Of a stretch of DNA of 39,910 bases, positions 7,437 to 15,250 are shown piece by piece. The notes under the pieces are model-generated. The model did not search any database. It saw nothing but the letters and a program-made list of their open reading frames with translations, and was not told where the DNA came from. Each line of letters opens with the position of its first letter. Within the stretch, counting starts at the first letter, position 1. The DNA comes from Caldilineaceae bacterium (GTDB taxonomy: Bacteria; Chloroflexota; Anaerolineae; Caldilineales; Caldilineaceae). Position numbers and translations under genes: made by a program. Where the stretch lies: the NCBI GenBank assembly GCA_020433455.1, contig JAGRCP010000053.1, positions 1-39,910 on the forward strand, given 5' to 3'.

Positions 7437-8336
7437 ATGACATCACTTACTACTTCCGGCAACACGTTGCCCGGCGGAGCGCGCACCCGGCATCGTTCTG
7501 AATGGTCTCGAGCCTGGCGGCGCTTTTCCGCCAATCGCATCGCCATTATCGGCCTGATCGTCGTGGCCCTGCTGGTGCTCATCGCCGTGTTCGCCCCGCT
7601 GATTGCGCCCTATGATCCGATTAAGGACATATTCCGGGGAATGCGCGGCGTCGGGCCCAGCATGGCTCACCCCATGGGCTTTGATCACCTTTCCCGGGAT
7701 CTGCTGAGCCGGGTTATCTTCGGCACCCGGGTAGCGCTCCTTGTGGGCATTTTTTCCACCGCCATCTCCGTGACCGTGGGCGTCATCATCGGCGCATTGG
7801 CCGGCTATTTCGGCGGTTGGGTCGATCAGCTCCTCTCGCGCCTTACCGACACGCTCATGGCCTTCCCCATCATTGCCCTGCTCGTGGTGCTGGCCGCGGT
7901 CATCGGCCCCAGCCTGCCCACCACCATCTTGGTTATCGGCCTGACCGTTTGGGCGCGCTATGCCCGGGTGGTGCGCGCCGACGTCATGAGCCTGCGTCAA
8001 CGCGACTTCATCGTTGCCGCCCAGGCAACCGGCGTCAATGATTGGCGCATTATCTGGCGGCACATGCTCCCCAATGTCCTGGGGCCGGTAATCGTTCTCG
8101 CTTCCCTGGGCGTGGGCAGCATCATCATCCTGGAGGCTGCGCTCTCCTTTCTGGGATTGGGCGTGCGTCCGCCGACCCCCTCCTGGGGCGGCATCCTGGC
8201 CGACGGACGCGCCTTTATTCTGCGCTATCCCCACATCTCCATCTTCCCCGGCATCATGATCGTGATTACCGTTCTCGCCTTCAATTTCATCGGCGACGGC
8301 CTGCGCGATGCGCTGGACCCGAAAGACTCAAAATAA
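7437..8336 (+). CDS. Peptide-type ABC permease, DppC-like
   Basis: Second membrane subunit of the same importer, 299 residues. A charged N-terminal segment of about 35 residues precedes TM1 (IAIIGLIVVALLVLIAVFAPLIAPYDP). The DppC-type motifs HPMGFDHLSRDLLSRVIFGTR near residue 80 and the EAA loop DFIVAAQATGVNDWRIIWRHMLPN near 190-213 are clear, as is the end GDGLRDALDP. The gene is 12 bases after the first permease. No DppD or DppF ATPase follows; the next gene is an amidohydrolase, so the ATPase must be encoded elsewhere or shared. Confidence 0.96.
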   Translation: MTSLTTSGNTLPGGARTRHRSEWSRAWRRFSANRIAIIGLIVVALLVLIAVFAPLIAPYDPIKDIFRGMRGVGPSMAHPMGFDHLSRDLLSRVIFGTRVALLVGIFSTAISVTVGVIIGALAGYFGGWVDQLLSRLTDTLMAFPIIALLVVLAAVIGPSLPTTILVIGLTVWARYARVVRADVMSLRQRDFIVAAQATGVNDWRIIWRHMLPNVLGPVIVLASLGVGSIIILEAALSFLGLGVRPPTPSWGGILADGRAFILRYPHISIFPGIMIVITVLAFNFIGDGLRDALDPKDSK

Positions 8337-8551
8337 TGCGTACTGCGTGCAGCGTAATCGATCCCGCTCGCCATATCCGCCCAACTTGCCGCTGCGGACG
8401 AAGGCGACTGGCTTGCACTGTATTCTGTAAATCCCAGGGGAAATAAGCCAATAGTTCCTGCCCGAGGCAGAAGGCCCTGATTTCTCCCCACGGCATTTAT
8501 GCCGTCATCAACGAGTACCCACTTGCTTCCCACCCACAGGACATCATCTCC
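8337..8551 (+). other. Intergenic gap in ABC/amidohydrolase cluster
   Basis: Short non-coding stretch between the permease and the amidohydrolase. It holds one small palindrome, ACGGCAT-TT-ATGCCGT, at 8490-8505, which could be an operator or mRNA hairpin. I see no convincing promoter or gene. Confidence 0.4.
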
Positions 8552-10171
8552 ATGTACACCACCCTGATTACCAATGGTCGTATTGTGGACGGCAGCGGAA
8601 ATCCGTGGCGTTACGGCGACGTAGCGCTGGCGGATGATCGCGTTGCCGCCATTGCCCCGCCGGGCAGCATTGACCCCGACTCGGCGCGTGACGTCGTCGA
8701 TGCGGCCGGTCATGTGGTCGCGCCTGGCTTTATTGACATTCTCAGCCACTCCATTCTGCCCCTTATGCTGGATGGCCGTTGCCTCTCCAAAATCACCCAG
8801 GGCGTGACCACCGAGATTATGGGCGAAGGCTGGACGCCCGCCCCCTTTATCGGACGGCGCACGGTCAAAGAGCTGCAGCGCCATCATCTCTCCCGACGGC
8901 TGCCCGACTGGATGGAGCGCATTCCTGAATGGGGCCGTTTCCGGGATTGGCTGGACGCCATGCTGGAATCCGGCGTTTCGCCCAATATCGGCTCGTTTCT
9001 GGGCGGCGGCTCCCTGCGCTCGATTGCCATGGGCTACGACATGGGCGCCCCGTCAGCGGATCAGCTTGCACTCATGCAGCGCACCATGGCCGCGGCCATG
9101 GATGACGGCGCTTTCGGCGTCTCCATGGCCCTCATCTACCCGCCCAGCGCCTATACCGCCACCAACGAACTCGTTGACATTGCCCGCATCGCAGGTGAGC
9201 GGGGCGGCGTTTACATTACCCATTTGCGCTCGGAAGCCGATGACTTCCTGGCCGCGCTGGAAGAGGCCGTCACCATTGGCCGGGAAGCCAATGTCCCTGT
9301 GGAAATCTATCACCTCAAGGCTGCGGGCAAACCCAACTGGTACAAGATGGACGAGGCGATTGCGCGCATCAACCGGGCCCGGGCCGACGGCATCGATATC
9401 ACTGCCGACCTCTATCCCTACCGCGCGGGCGGCACGGGTCTGACCTCCATTTTGCCGCCTTGGGCAGTCGAAGGCGATCGCCTGCATGAGAACCTGGCCG
9501 ATCCCCGGATGCGGGCGCGTATTCGGGCCGAGGCGCTCAATCCGTCGGGCGGCTGGGAGGCGTTGGCTGCTCTGTGCGGCCCGGAAGGCGTCGTGCCCGT
9601 GGCGTTGCAAAACCCTGAGAATCAGGCCTACGTAGGCAAGAGCCTGGCCGAAATCGGCGATATGCGCGAACAGCACTGGCTGGATGCGGCCATGGATATC
9701 CTTCTTAGCGAGGAACAGCGTATTGCCGCGCTCTTTTTCTGGGTGAATGAGGGAAATATTCGTCGCCAGCTTCAGCAGCCCTGGATGACCATCGGCACGG
9801 ACGCCGGCGGTTTTGACCCCGCCTGGGCCGCGGACATGGGCCCCACCCATCCCCGGGCATACGGCACGTATGCCCGTATCCTGGGGCGTTACGTACGGGA
9901 CGAACAGGTCATTCCGCTGGAGGACGCCGTACGCAAGATGAGCGGCGCAGTGGCCGCGCGCTTGGGCATTCGGGACCGGGGACTGCTGCGCGAAGGGATG
10001 GCCGCCGATGTGGTCATCTTCGACCCCGCGACCGTCGCCGATCACGCCACGTACACCGATTCCCATCAGCTCTCCACGGGCGTGCGGGACGTGTGGATCA
10101 ACGGCGCGCGCGTCCTGGTTGACGGTGAGCATACCGGCGCTACGCCCGGTCGCATCGTCACGCCGGGATAG
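8552..10171 (+). CDS. N-acyl-D-amino-acid deacylase-like amidohydrolase
   Basis: Metal-dependent amidohydrolase of the D-aminoacylase / N-acyl-D-amino-acid deacylase group, 539 residues, predicted cytoplasmic. The N-terminal beta-sandwich begins TTLITNGRIVDGSGNPWRYGDVAL and leads into AGHVVAPGFIDILSHS near residue 65. The usual first metal histidine of HxH is Leu here (DILSHS), and only the second His remains. Further family marks are QGVTTEIMGEGWTPAP near 90, YITHLRSEADDF near 220, EIYHLKAAG near 252 (metal His), and ITADLYPYRAGGTG. GTDAGG near 420 carries the catalytic Asp region, and the C-terminal end is GLLREGMAADVVIFDP. The gene follows the peptide-type importer on the same strand, so both may handle one acylated amino acid or peptide. 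The exact substrate is uncertain. Confidence 0.88.
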   Translation: MYTTLITNGRIVDGSGNPWRYGDVALADDRVAAIAPPGSIDPDSARDVVDAAGHVVAPGFIDILSHSILPLMLDGRCLSKITQGVTTEIMGEGWTPAPFIGRRTVKELQRHHLSRRLPDWMERIPEWGRFRDWLDAMLESGVSPNIGSFLGGGSLRSIAMGYDMGAPSADQLALMQRTMAAAMDDGAFGVSMALIYPPSAYTATNELVDIARIAGERGGVYITHLRSEADDFLAALEEAVTIGREANVPVEIYHLKAAGKPNWYKMDEAIARINRARADGIDITADLYPYRAGGTGLTSILPPWAVEGDRLHENLADPRMRARIRAEALNPSGGWEALAALCGPEGVVPVALQNPENQAYVGKSLAEIGDMREQHWLDAAMDILLSEEQRIAALFFWVNEGNIRRQLQQPWMTIGTDAGGFDPAWAADMGPTHPRAYGTYARILGRYVRDEQVIPLEDAVRKMSGAVAARLGIRDRGLLREGMAADVVIFDPATVADHATYTDSHQLSTGVRDVWINGARVLVDGEHTGATPGRIVTPG

Positions 10172-10195
10172 AACCGGTACAATTTTTGGCATTGA

Positions 10196-10453
10196 CCTTA
10201 TCAGATTCTCGATCTCGCTGAAACAGAAGAAACTGACGGCGGCATTCTTCACCGTGCCTGGTTCTTGACCTTGGCCTTCACCGGCATCCGTATTTCAGAA
10301 CTCCTTGATCTACGCTTGAGCGACTTGGACTTTTCCACCCTACGCCTCTTCATTCATGATGCAAAAAATCAGGAGGGTCGTGTCTGTTTCTTGACCCCAG
10401 CTCTCGTTCATCATCTGCAATGCTATCTTGCTTGGCGACCGGATGCAGAGTAA
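10196..10453 (+). pseudogene. Tyrosine recombinase (XerC/D-type) fragment
   Basis: An 85-codon open stretch, between an in-frame TGA at 10193-10195 and TAA at 10451-10453, reads YQILDLAETE... then LAFTGIRISELLDLRLSDLD and later KNQEGRVCFLTPALVHHL. This is box I of the tyrosine recombinase catalytic domain, including the first catalytic Arg in TGIR and the beta-hairpin Lys. The N-terminal core-binding domain and the C-terminal HxxR and Tyr motifs are missing, so it cannot be functional. It sits between the amidohydrolase and a cluster of REP-like palindromes. I read it as the scar of a lost mobile element. Confidence 0.75.
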
Positions 10454-10500
10454 TCCCGGCCAACTCAATGTAACTCAGGCACGTTGGCCTCCACTCGTTG

Positions 10501-10631
10501 GTAGGTCGGGTCTCCGGCCCGACGGGGGGCGCTGATCTCGGATTGACTTTGGCACCGATCATTCCGCATCCAAAATTTGTCGGGCGGGGATGCCCGACCT
10601 ACTGACACGTAGGTCGGGTCTCCGGCCCGAC
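10501..10631. repeat. REP-like GTAGGTCGGG palindrome cluster
   Basis: Two identical copies of GTAGGTCGGGTCTCCGGCCC (10501-10520 and 10609-10628, each followed by GAC), plus an inverted relative, GTCGGGCGGGGATGCCCGAC (10579-10598, followed by CTAC). Each forms a hairpin through GTCGGG/CCCGAC arms. They look like dispersed REP-type elements. Confidence 0.75.
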
Positions 10632-10642
10632 AGGGGCCCCCC

Positions 10643-10697
10643 GGGAGCGCCGGACTCCAGTCCGGCAAGCCTTGCCAAGCTGGAGCTTGGCGCTCCC
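10643..10697. repeat. Double-hairpin REP-like element with inverted ends
   Basis: GGGAGCGCC (10643-10651) and GGCGCTCCC (10689-10697) are exact inverted ends. Between them are two small hairpins, GCCGGACT-CC-AGTCCGGC and GCCAAGCT-GG-AGCTTGGC, so the whole can fold as a cruciform. The left half recurs at 11699-11723 and 15193-15217. Confidence 0.8.
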
Positions 10698-10705
10698 AGG
10701 TGCGC

Positions 10706-11632
10706 CTACTCCCAGGGGAAGATGCGCGCCCAATCCTCTTTCATGCTGACCACGGTCCAGCCGTGCTCGGGGGCCATCCTCAGCGTCTTCTCGCTGCCGA
10801 TGTCATACGCATATTCCCGCTCCTCATCGTCATGGTGGACCAGCATGGAGAAGGACGGATGGCTGTTGGTCTCCGCCAGCCAGAGCATATGGAGATCGCC
10901 GTCCGAATTGCCCCCGGCGAAGATGGGCTTGCGCCCGACGTGCGCCTGAATGTTGACCGGCTTTCCCGGACCGTCGTCAATGGGGCTGAGAAAATCTTCC
11001 GTGCGCATGACCACCGGACCGTCATCGGTCATCTTCGTCTCAAAGCCGATATTGGTTCCGATGACCCGCTCTTTGGCAATGTTGTAAATATCTTCGGCAA
11101 CCGAGCGGATAAAGGTGATGCCGCCCGCGGAACAAATAAAGACTTTGAAGCCATTTGCCTGCAGATAGCGGATCAGCTCCGCCATGGGTTGGTAGTACAT
11201 CTCATGGAAGAGCACGTGGTAGCGGGGATGCTTGGCCGTGGTTAGAAAATCATGCGCCATCTTGCAAAACTCATCGTCCGACATGCCTGTGTGGGTCTCA
11301 AAGACGATGGATTTCAGCAGATCCACGTTGCCGCCCATGTGAGGGTCCAGCTTGACGAAGTACGCCATGTCATCGTCATAGGCGGCTTTGTATTCGGGCT
11401 TTTTCAGCAGTGAGGGATCATCGGTCGCCATCTGCTTGAGCCGCGCAATGGCGAAATAGAACTGGGCGTATGTGGGCTTTTCGCACCAGCAGCAGCCGTC
11501 ATTGTCCAGCGTGGCAATGCGGTCCGCCAAAGGAACAAATGTGGGGAGATCCGGATTGACGACCGACGCCACAAAATCCAGAATCGCTTGCTTGGCAGCT
11601 CCGTTACGCCATGATGAAAGGTGTTCGCTCAT
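10706..11632 (-). CDS. HAD-superfamily hydrolase
   Basis: Predicted phosphatase or other hydrolase of the haloacid dehalogenase superfamily, 308 residues, cytoplasmic. Motif I is TLDNDGCCWC with Asp43 as likely nucleophile and Asp45 as acid/base. Motif II is the Ser in VFICSAGG. Motif III is the Lys in GRKPIFAGG, and motif IV is GNSDGDLHM. An alpha-helical cap of about 110 residues lies between motifs I and II (KPEYKAAYDDDMAYF to FHEMYYQPM). It starts at ATG 11632 behind AAGGAA. It is the last gene of the minus-strand sulfatase block, 120 bases after SulP with a REP-like element between them. Its substrate is unknown; a phosphosugar released by the block is one possibility. Confidence 0.88.
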   Translation of the reverse strand: MSEHLSSWRNGAAKQAILDFVASVVNPDLPTFVPLADRIATLDNDGCCWCEKPTYAQFYFAIARLKQMATDDPSLLKKPEYKAAYDDDMAYFVKLDPHMGGNVDLLKSIVFETHTGMSDDEFCKMAHDFLTTAKHPRYHVLFHEMYYQPMAELIRYLQANGFKVFICSAGGITFIRSVAEDIYNIAKERVIGTNIGFETKMTDDGPVVMRTEDFLSPIDDGPGKPVNIQAHVGRKPIFAGGNSDGDLHMLWLAETNSHPSFSMLVHHDDEEREYAYDIGSEKTLRMAPEHGWTVVSMKEDWARIFPWE

Positions 11633-11698
11633 TTTTGTATATTCCTTCTTTGGGCTCTCTGTTTGATCGTGGGGTAAGGACGGCTCTGGCAGTCGCCC

Positions 11699-11723
11699 GG
11701 GAGCGCCGGACTCCAGTCCGGCA
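11699..11723. repeat. REP-like palindrome, second copy
   Basis: 25-base copy identical to 10643-10667 (GGGAGCGCCGGACTCCAGTC and so on), lying between the SulP stop and the HAD start. The hairpin arms are GCCGGACT/AGTCCGGC. Confidence 0.8.
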
Positions 11724-11752
11724 GGATATCTACGGTATTGACGGACAGTGAA

Positions 11753-13456
11753 TTATTCCTGCTGCGCATACCGCTGCTGAAAGGCGCTTACCGCCTCCTG
11801 GGCATTGAAGAAGAGACGATCGTTCGTAAGCCTTTCCCCCAGCGGGGCGCGCCGGAGCGTAGCCAATACCGCCGGGTTCAGGGCCAATAGCCAGAGGGTT
11901 CGATTCTGCTCCGCCAGTTGACGGTCAAAATTCGTCAGGATATTGAGCGCGGTATATTCGATCTCGGGAACGGCATCGAGATCAAAGGCGATGACTTTCG
12001 GGTCGTATTCTGTGATGAAATCCCACATTTCATCCTCGATGTTGGGCGCGCTGGCGAAATTCAGGCGGCCTTCGGTGCGCACAAGCATCAGGCCCGGATA
12101 GGTCTTGTCGTCCGGGTGTTCGTCCGACAGGGGACGGAAAACATCGGTCCCCGACTTTTGCCCCAAAATGTAGAGCGGGGGCTGCGACGACGAAAGGAAG
12201 ATGGTGATGATGGAGATTGCCATGGCGACCAGGATGCCTTCGAGCGTGCCCAGGAAGATCACGCCCAGCAGTGCAGCCAGCGCCCACATATATTCGACTT
12301 TGCTGACCCGCTGGATTGCGGTCAACTCTTGCGGCTTAATCAGGCCGAATGCGGCAAGCATAACCATTGCGCCCAGCGCGGCTGTGGGCATAAAGGCGAT
12401 GAGCGGTGCCAGAAAGAGGAGGGTCAGGACGACCATCCCGGCGGTCGTCAGCCCTGAAAGCTGCGTCCTGGCTCCCGCATCGCGGTTAATGGCCGTCTGT
12501 GACGCGCCGCCCCCGCCGGGGTAGCCCATGGTCAGCCCGCCGGCGAGATTGGCGAATCCCAATGCCAGAAGCTCCTGATTGGCGCGGATTTTCGGTTCGC
12601 CGGAACGCACAAAGGCCCGCGCGGTTGCGATGGATTCGATGAAGGAAAAGAGCGCAATCGCCAACGCGCCGCCGAAAACCTGACGAAAGACGGACATGTC
12701 CGGCAGCGTGAATCCGGGCAAGCCGGCCGGCACGTCGCCGACCACGGCAACGCCGCGTCCCTGCAGGTTAAAGAGCGCGGAAACCGCGATTGCCGCGGCC
12801 ACCGCCACCAGCGCGGGCGGCGCTTTCCTGGTCAGACGCGGCAAAAAGATCAAAATTGCAAAGACGATCAATGAGACCGTCAGGGTCAGCCAATTGGTCT
12901 GCCCTAGATTTTGGACGATCGATGCCACCGTCTCCGGAAAGGAGCCTGCCGTGACGGGGATGCCCAATATCTTTCCGATTTGCCCTGTAAAGATGACGAT
13001 GCCGATCCCCGTCTTAAAGCCGAGCAGAACCGGCTGAGAGATGAGGTTCGCGATCCCGCCCAGGTTGAGGAAACTGCCCAGAATCAGGAAAAGACCGACC
13101 ATCACCGCCAGCGCGCCGGCCGCCGACAGATAGGCGCTCGCGTCGGCGCTTGACGCGACTGAGGCGATGGTTGCCGCGGTGAGCAGCGAGATGGTGGAGG
13201 TGACGCTCACGCTCAGGACGCGCGAGGTGCCCAGCAGGGCATAGGCGATCATGGGGAAGAGCGAGGCGTAGAGACCGACCTGCACCGGCAACCCTGCCAA
13301 TGCCGCATATCCCATGGCCTGGGGAATCACCACGGCCGCGGCCGACAAGCCGCCGATGATATCCGGCGTCAGCCATTCTTTTTGATAGGCGGGAATCCAC
13401 TGGAGCGCGGGGACGTAATGGGCTAAACGATTGGATGTATCCGACTGGTTTTTCAT
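11753..13456 (-). CDS. SulP-family inorganic anion (sulfate) transporter with STAS domain
   Basis: Inner-membrane transporter of the SulP/SLC26 family, 567 residues. Residues 30 to about 410 form the multi-helix membrane domain; the SulP signature PQAMGYAALAGLPVQVGLYA starts at about residue 45, and GGGGASQTAINRDAGARTQ lies near 315. Residues 440 to 560 form a C-terminal STAS domain (GRLNFASAPNIEDEMWDF, then IAFDLDAVPEIEYTAL), a regulatory module. It starts at ATG 13456 with AAAGGT just upstream. It sits directly downstream of three sulfatases, so it may import sulfate or let excess released sulfate leave; direction cannot be told. Other anions, such as bicarbonate, are possible for the family. 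Confidence 0.93.
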   Translation of the reverse strand: MKNQSDTSNRLAHYVPALQWIPAYQKEWLTPDIIGGLSAAAVVIPQAMGYAALAGLPVQVGLYASLFPMIAYALLGTSRVLSVSVTSTISLLTAATIASVASSADASAYLSAAGALAVMVGLFLILGSFLNLGGIANLISQPVLLGFKTGIGIVIFTGQIGKILGIPVTAGSFPETVASIVQNLGQTNWLTLTVSLIVFAILIFLPRLTRKAPPALVAVAAAIAVSALFNLQGRGVAVVGDVPAGLPGFTLPDMSVFRQVFGGALAIALFSFIESIATARAFVRSGEPKIRANQELLALGFANLAGGLTMGYPGGGGASQTAINRDAGARTQLSGLTTAGMVVLTLLFLAPLIAFMPTAALGAMVMLAAFGLIKPQELTAIQRVSKVEYMWALAALLGVIFLGTLEGILVAMAISIITIFLSSSQPPLYILGQKSGTDVFRPLSDEHPDDKTYPGLMLVRTEGRLNFASAPNIEDEMWDFITEYDPKVIAFDLDAVPEIEYTALNILTNFDRQLAEQNRTLWLLALNPAVLATLRRAPLGERLTNDRLFFNAQEAVSAFQQRYAQQE

Positions 13457-13498
13457 GACCTTTATCTGTTTCGGCCCTTGAAGTGGAACTTAACATAA

Positions 13499-13585
13499 GA
13501 CCCATCATCGGGAAAATCGTCCCGATGATGGGTCTCTTTTGTCCATAACATGCGGGCGCCCGAATCTCTCTTCCGCGCGCCCGCA
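13499..13585. terminator. Two hairpins between sulfatase and SulP
   Basis: A 15-bp perfect stem (GACCCATCATCGGGA 13499-13513, TCCCGATGATGGGTC 13520-13534) is followed by TCTTTT on plus. A second 9-bp stem, TGCGGGCGC/GCGCCCGCA, lies at 13551-13585. On the minus strand, the direction of the genes, the U tract is weak, so this may attenuate rather than end transcription into SulP. Confidence 0.65.
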
Positions 13586-13607
13586 GTACGAGCATTTGGC
13601 CTTCGCG

Positions 13608-15092
13608 TTAGCTTCCGTAGCCCTCGCTAAGCTTGGCGAGCATGTCCTTGAGATTGAACGAAGACGGCTCCTGCTGGGCGGGGAAATCGGCGAACGTCTT
13701 GAGATATTCGCCGACGAATGTCCGCATGGGAACCAACGCAAACTGCTTGTAGTTGAACCAGTCCCAGTAGGTGTTCGACGTGATGTCGGCCCGCTCGAAG
13801 GGGTCGGTGCGCAGATTGAACAGCTTGGGCATGTGGAGCACCACCAGCGGGTAGACCCATACGGCGTAGGTGCCGCGCTTCTCCTGCTCCATGAAGACGC
13901 ATTTCCAGTTATCGTACCGCAACCCGCACAGATCGCCGTCGTCGGTGCAGTAGAAGAAGTAGTTGCGAGGCGATTCATCGGTTTCGCCGTTAAAGTACGC
14001 GTTCATGTCGTGGCCGTCGAGATGGGCCTTGAACTCCTGTCCGGCGAGGGTCGTGCCCTGCTTCAGGCGTTCAGCGATGCCGTCGTCGCCGGCGGAGGCC
14101 AACAGGGTCACGAACCAGTCGTTGTGGGACACGATGCCGTTGAGCACCTTGCCGGCCTGATAGTGGCCGGGCCAGCGCGCGACGCACGGCACCCGGAACG
14201 CGCCCTCCCAGTTGGTCTCCTTCTCGGAGCGGAACGGGGTGGTGGCGCCGTCGGGCCAGGTGTTGCCGTGGGGGCCGTTGTCGGTGGTGTAGACCACGAT
14301 GGTGTTGTCGGCCACGCCCAGCTCATCGAGGAGATCGAGGAGATCGCCAATGTTCTTGTCATGGTCGATCATGGTGTCGTGATACTCGGACTGCCAGCGT
14401 CCTGCCTGTCCCTTGCTTTCGTCCTTGGTGTGGGTGCGGAAGTGCATGTGGGTCGTGTTGTGGTAGACGAAGAACGGTTCGTCCGCGGCCACCGCGTCGC
14501 GGATAAACTGTTTGGAGTGCTCGCCCACCTCGTCATCGATGGTTTTCATACGTTCGATGGTGAGCTGGCCCGTATCGACGATTTCGCCGCCCTTCTTGGC
14601 GTGGATCACGCCGCGCGGGCGGAATTTCTCGTTGAAATGGGGGAAGTCCTTCTCCGGCGGCCAATCCGGATCCTCGGGGTCCTGCATGCAGTTCAGGTGA
14701 TAGAGCACGCCGAAGAACTCATCGAAGCCGTGATTCGTGGGCAGGTGATGATCGCGGTCGCCGAAGTGGTTCTTGCCGAACTGGCCGGTGCGATAACCGT
14801 TCTCCTGGAAGGCGAAGCCGATGGTCGCCGTGCCGTCAAGGATGCCGAAGTCCGAGCCCACAAAGCCCACCTTGGTGAGGCCGCTGCGGTAGGGGTTCTG
14901 GCCGGTAACGAACGCGGCGCGGCCCGCTGTGCAGCTCTGTTCCCCGTAGTAGTCGGTAAAGCGGATACCCTCATCCGCAATGCGGTCGATATTGGGCGTG
15001 CGATACCCCATCATCCCGTCGCTGTAGCAACTCAGGTTGGTGATGCCGATGTCATCGCCCATGATGAACAGGACATTTGGTTTGTTTGCCAT
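13608..15092 (-). CDS. Type I (formylglycine) sulfatase A
   Basis: Sulfate-ester hydrolase of the alkaline-phosphatase-like arylsulfatase family, 494 residues. It begins MANKPNVLFIMGDDIG with no signal peptide, so it acts in the cytoplasm. Asp13-Asp14 are metal ligands. The CTAGR motif (Cys54 to Arg58) is the formylglycine site; maturation needs a generating enzyme not present here. Lys107 and His109 (FGKNHFGD), His215 (NTTHMH), Asp271-Asn272 (TDNG) and Lys291 complete the active site. It starts at ATG 15092 behind GGAGGAAA. It is the last of three tandem paralogues. The physiological ester (glycan or aryl) cannot be read. Confidence 0.95.
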   Translation of the reverse strand: MANKPNVLFIMGDDIGITNLSCYSDGMMGYRTPNIDRIADEGIRFTDYYGEQSCTAGRAAFVTGQNPYRSGLTKVGFVGSDFGILDGTATIGFAFQENGYRTGQFGKNHFGDRDHHLPTNHGFDEFFGVLYHLNCMQDPEDPDWPPEKDFPHFNEKFRPRGVIHAKKGGEIVDTGQLTIERMKTIDDEVGEHSKQFIRDAVAADEPFFVYHNTTHMHFRTHTKDESKGQAGRWQSEYHDTMIDHDKNIGDLLDLLDELGVADNTIVVYTTDNGPHGNTWPDGATTPFRSEKETNWEGAFRVPCVARWPGHYQAGKVLNGIVSHNDWFVTLLASAGDDGIAERLKQGTTLAGQEFKAHLDGHDMNAYFNGETDESPRNYFFYCTDDGDLCGLRYDNWKCVFMEQEKRGTYAVWVYPLVVLHMPKLFNLRTDPFERADITSNTYWDWFNYKQFALVPMRTFVGEYLKTFADFPAQQEPSSFNLKDMLAKLSEGYGS

Positions 15093-15192
15093 ACTGTTTC
15101 CTCCGTAGTGAGTGTCGGTTTGTGACTGTGCTGTTGAAATGAATATCCATCCGGATTCATGCGGTTATGAGATGCCTGTTGCAGCCGCCTCC

Positions 15193-15217
15193 GGGAGCGC
15201 CGGACTCCAGTCCGGCA
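15193..15217. repeat. REP-like palindrome, third copy
   Basis: 25-base copy identical to 10643-10667 and 11699-11723, between the first two sulfatase genes. The hairpin arms are GCCGGACT/AGTCCGGC. Confidence 0.8.
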
Positions 15218-15250
15218 ATATCGCCAGGCTTTATCTGGTTGCCCGATAAG

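Noticed and set aside
8552-10171. Dihydroorotase or hydantoinase
   Set aside because: Length and the motifs QGVTTEIMGEG, YITHLRSE and EIYHLKAAG fit the N-acyl-D-amino-acid deacylase group better.
9053-10252. Minus-strand open frame of 399 codons opposite the amidohydrolase
   Set aside because: Shadow frame; the plus strand has a full amidohydrolase with family motifs.
13539-15125. Long plus-strand open frame of 528 codons opposite sulfatase A
   Set aside because: It is the exact antisense of a gene with complete catalytic motifs; the translation has no recognisable domain and owes its length to GC-rich codon bias.
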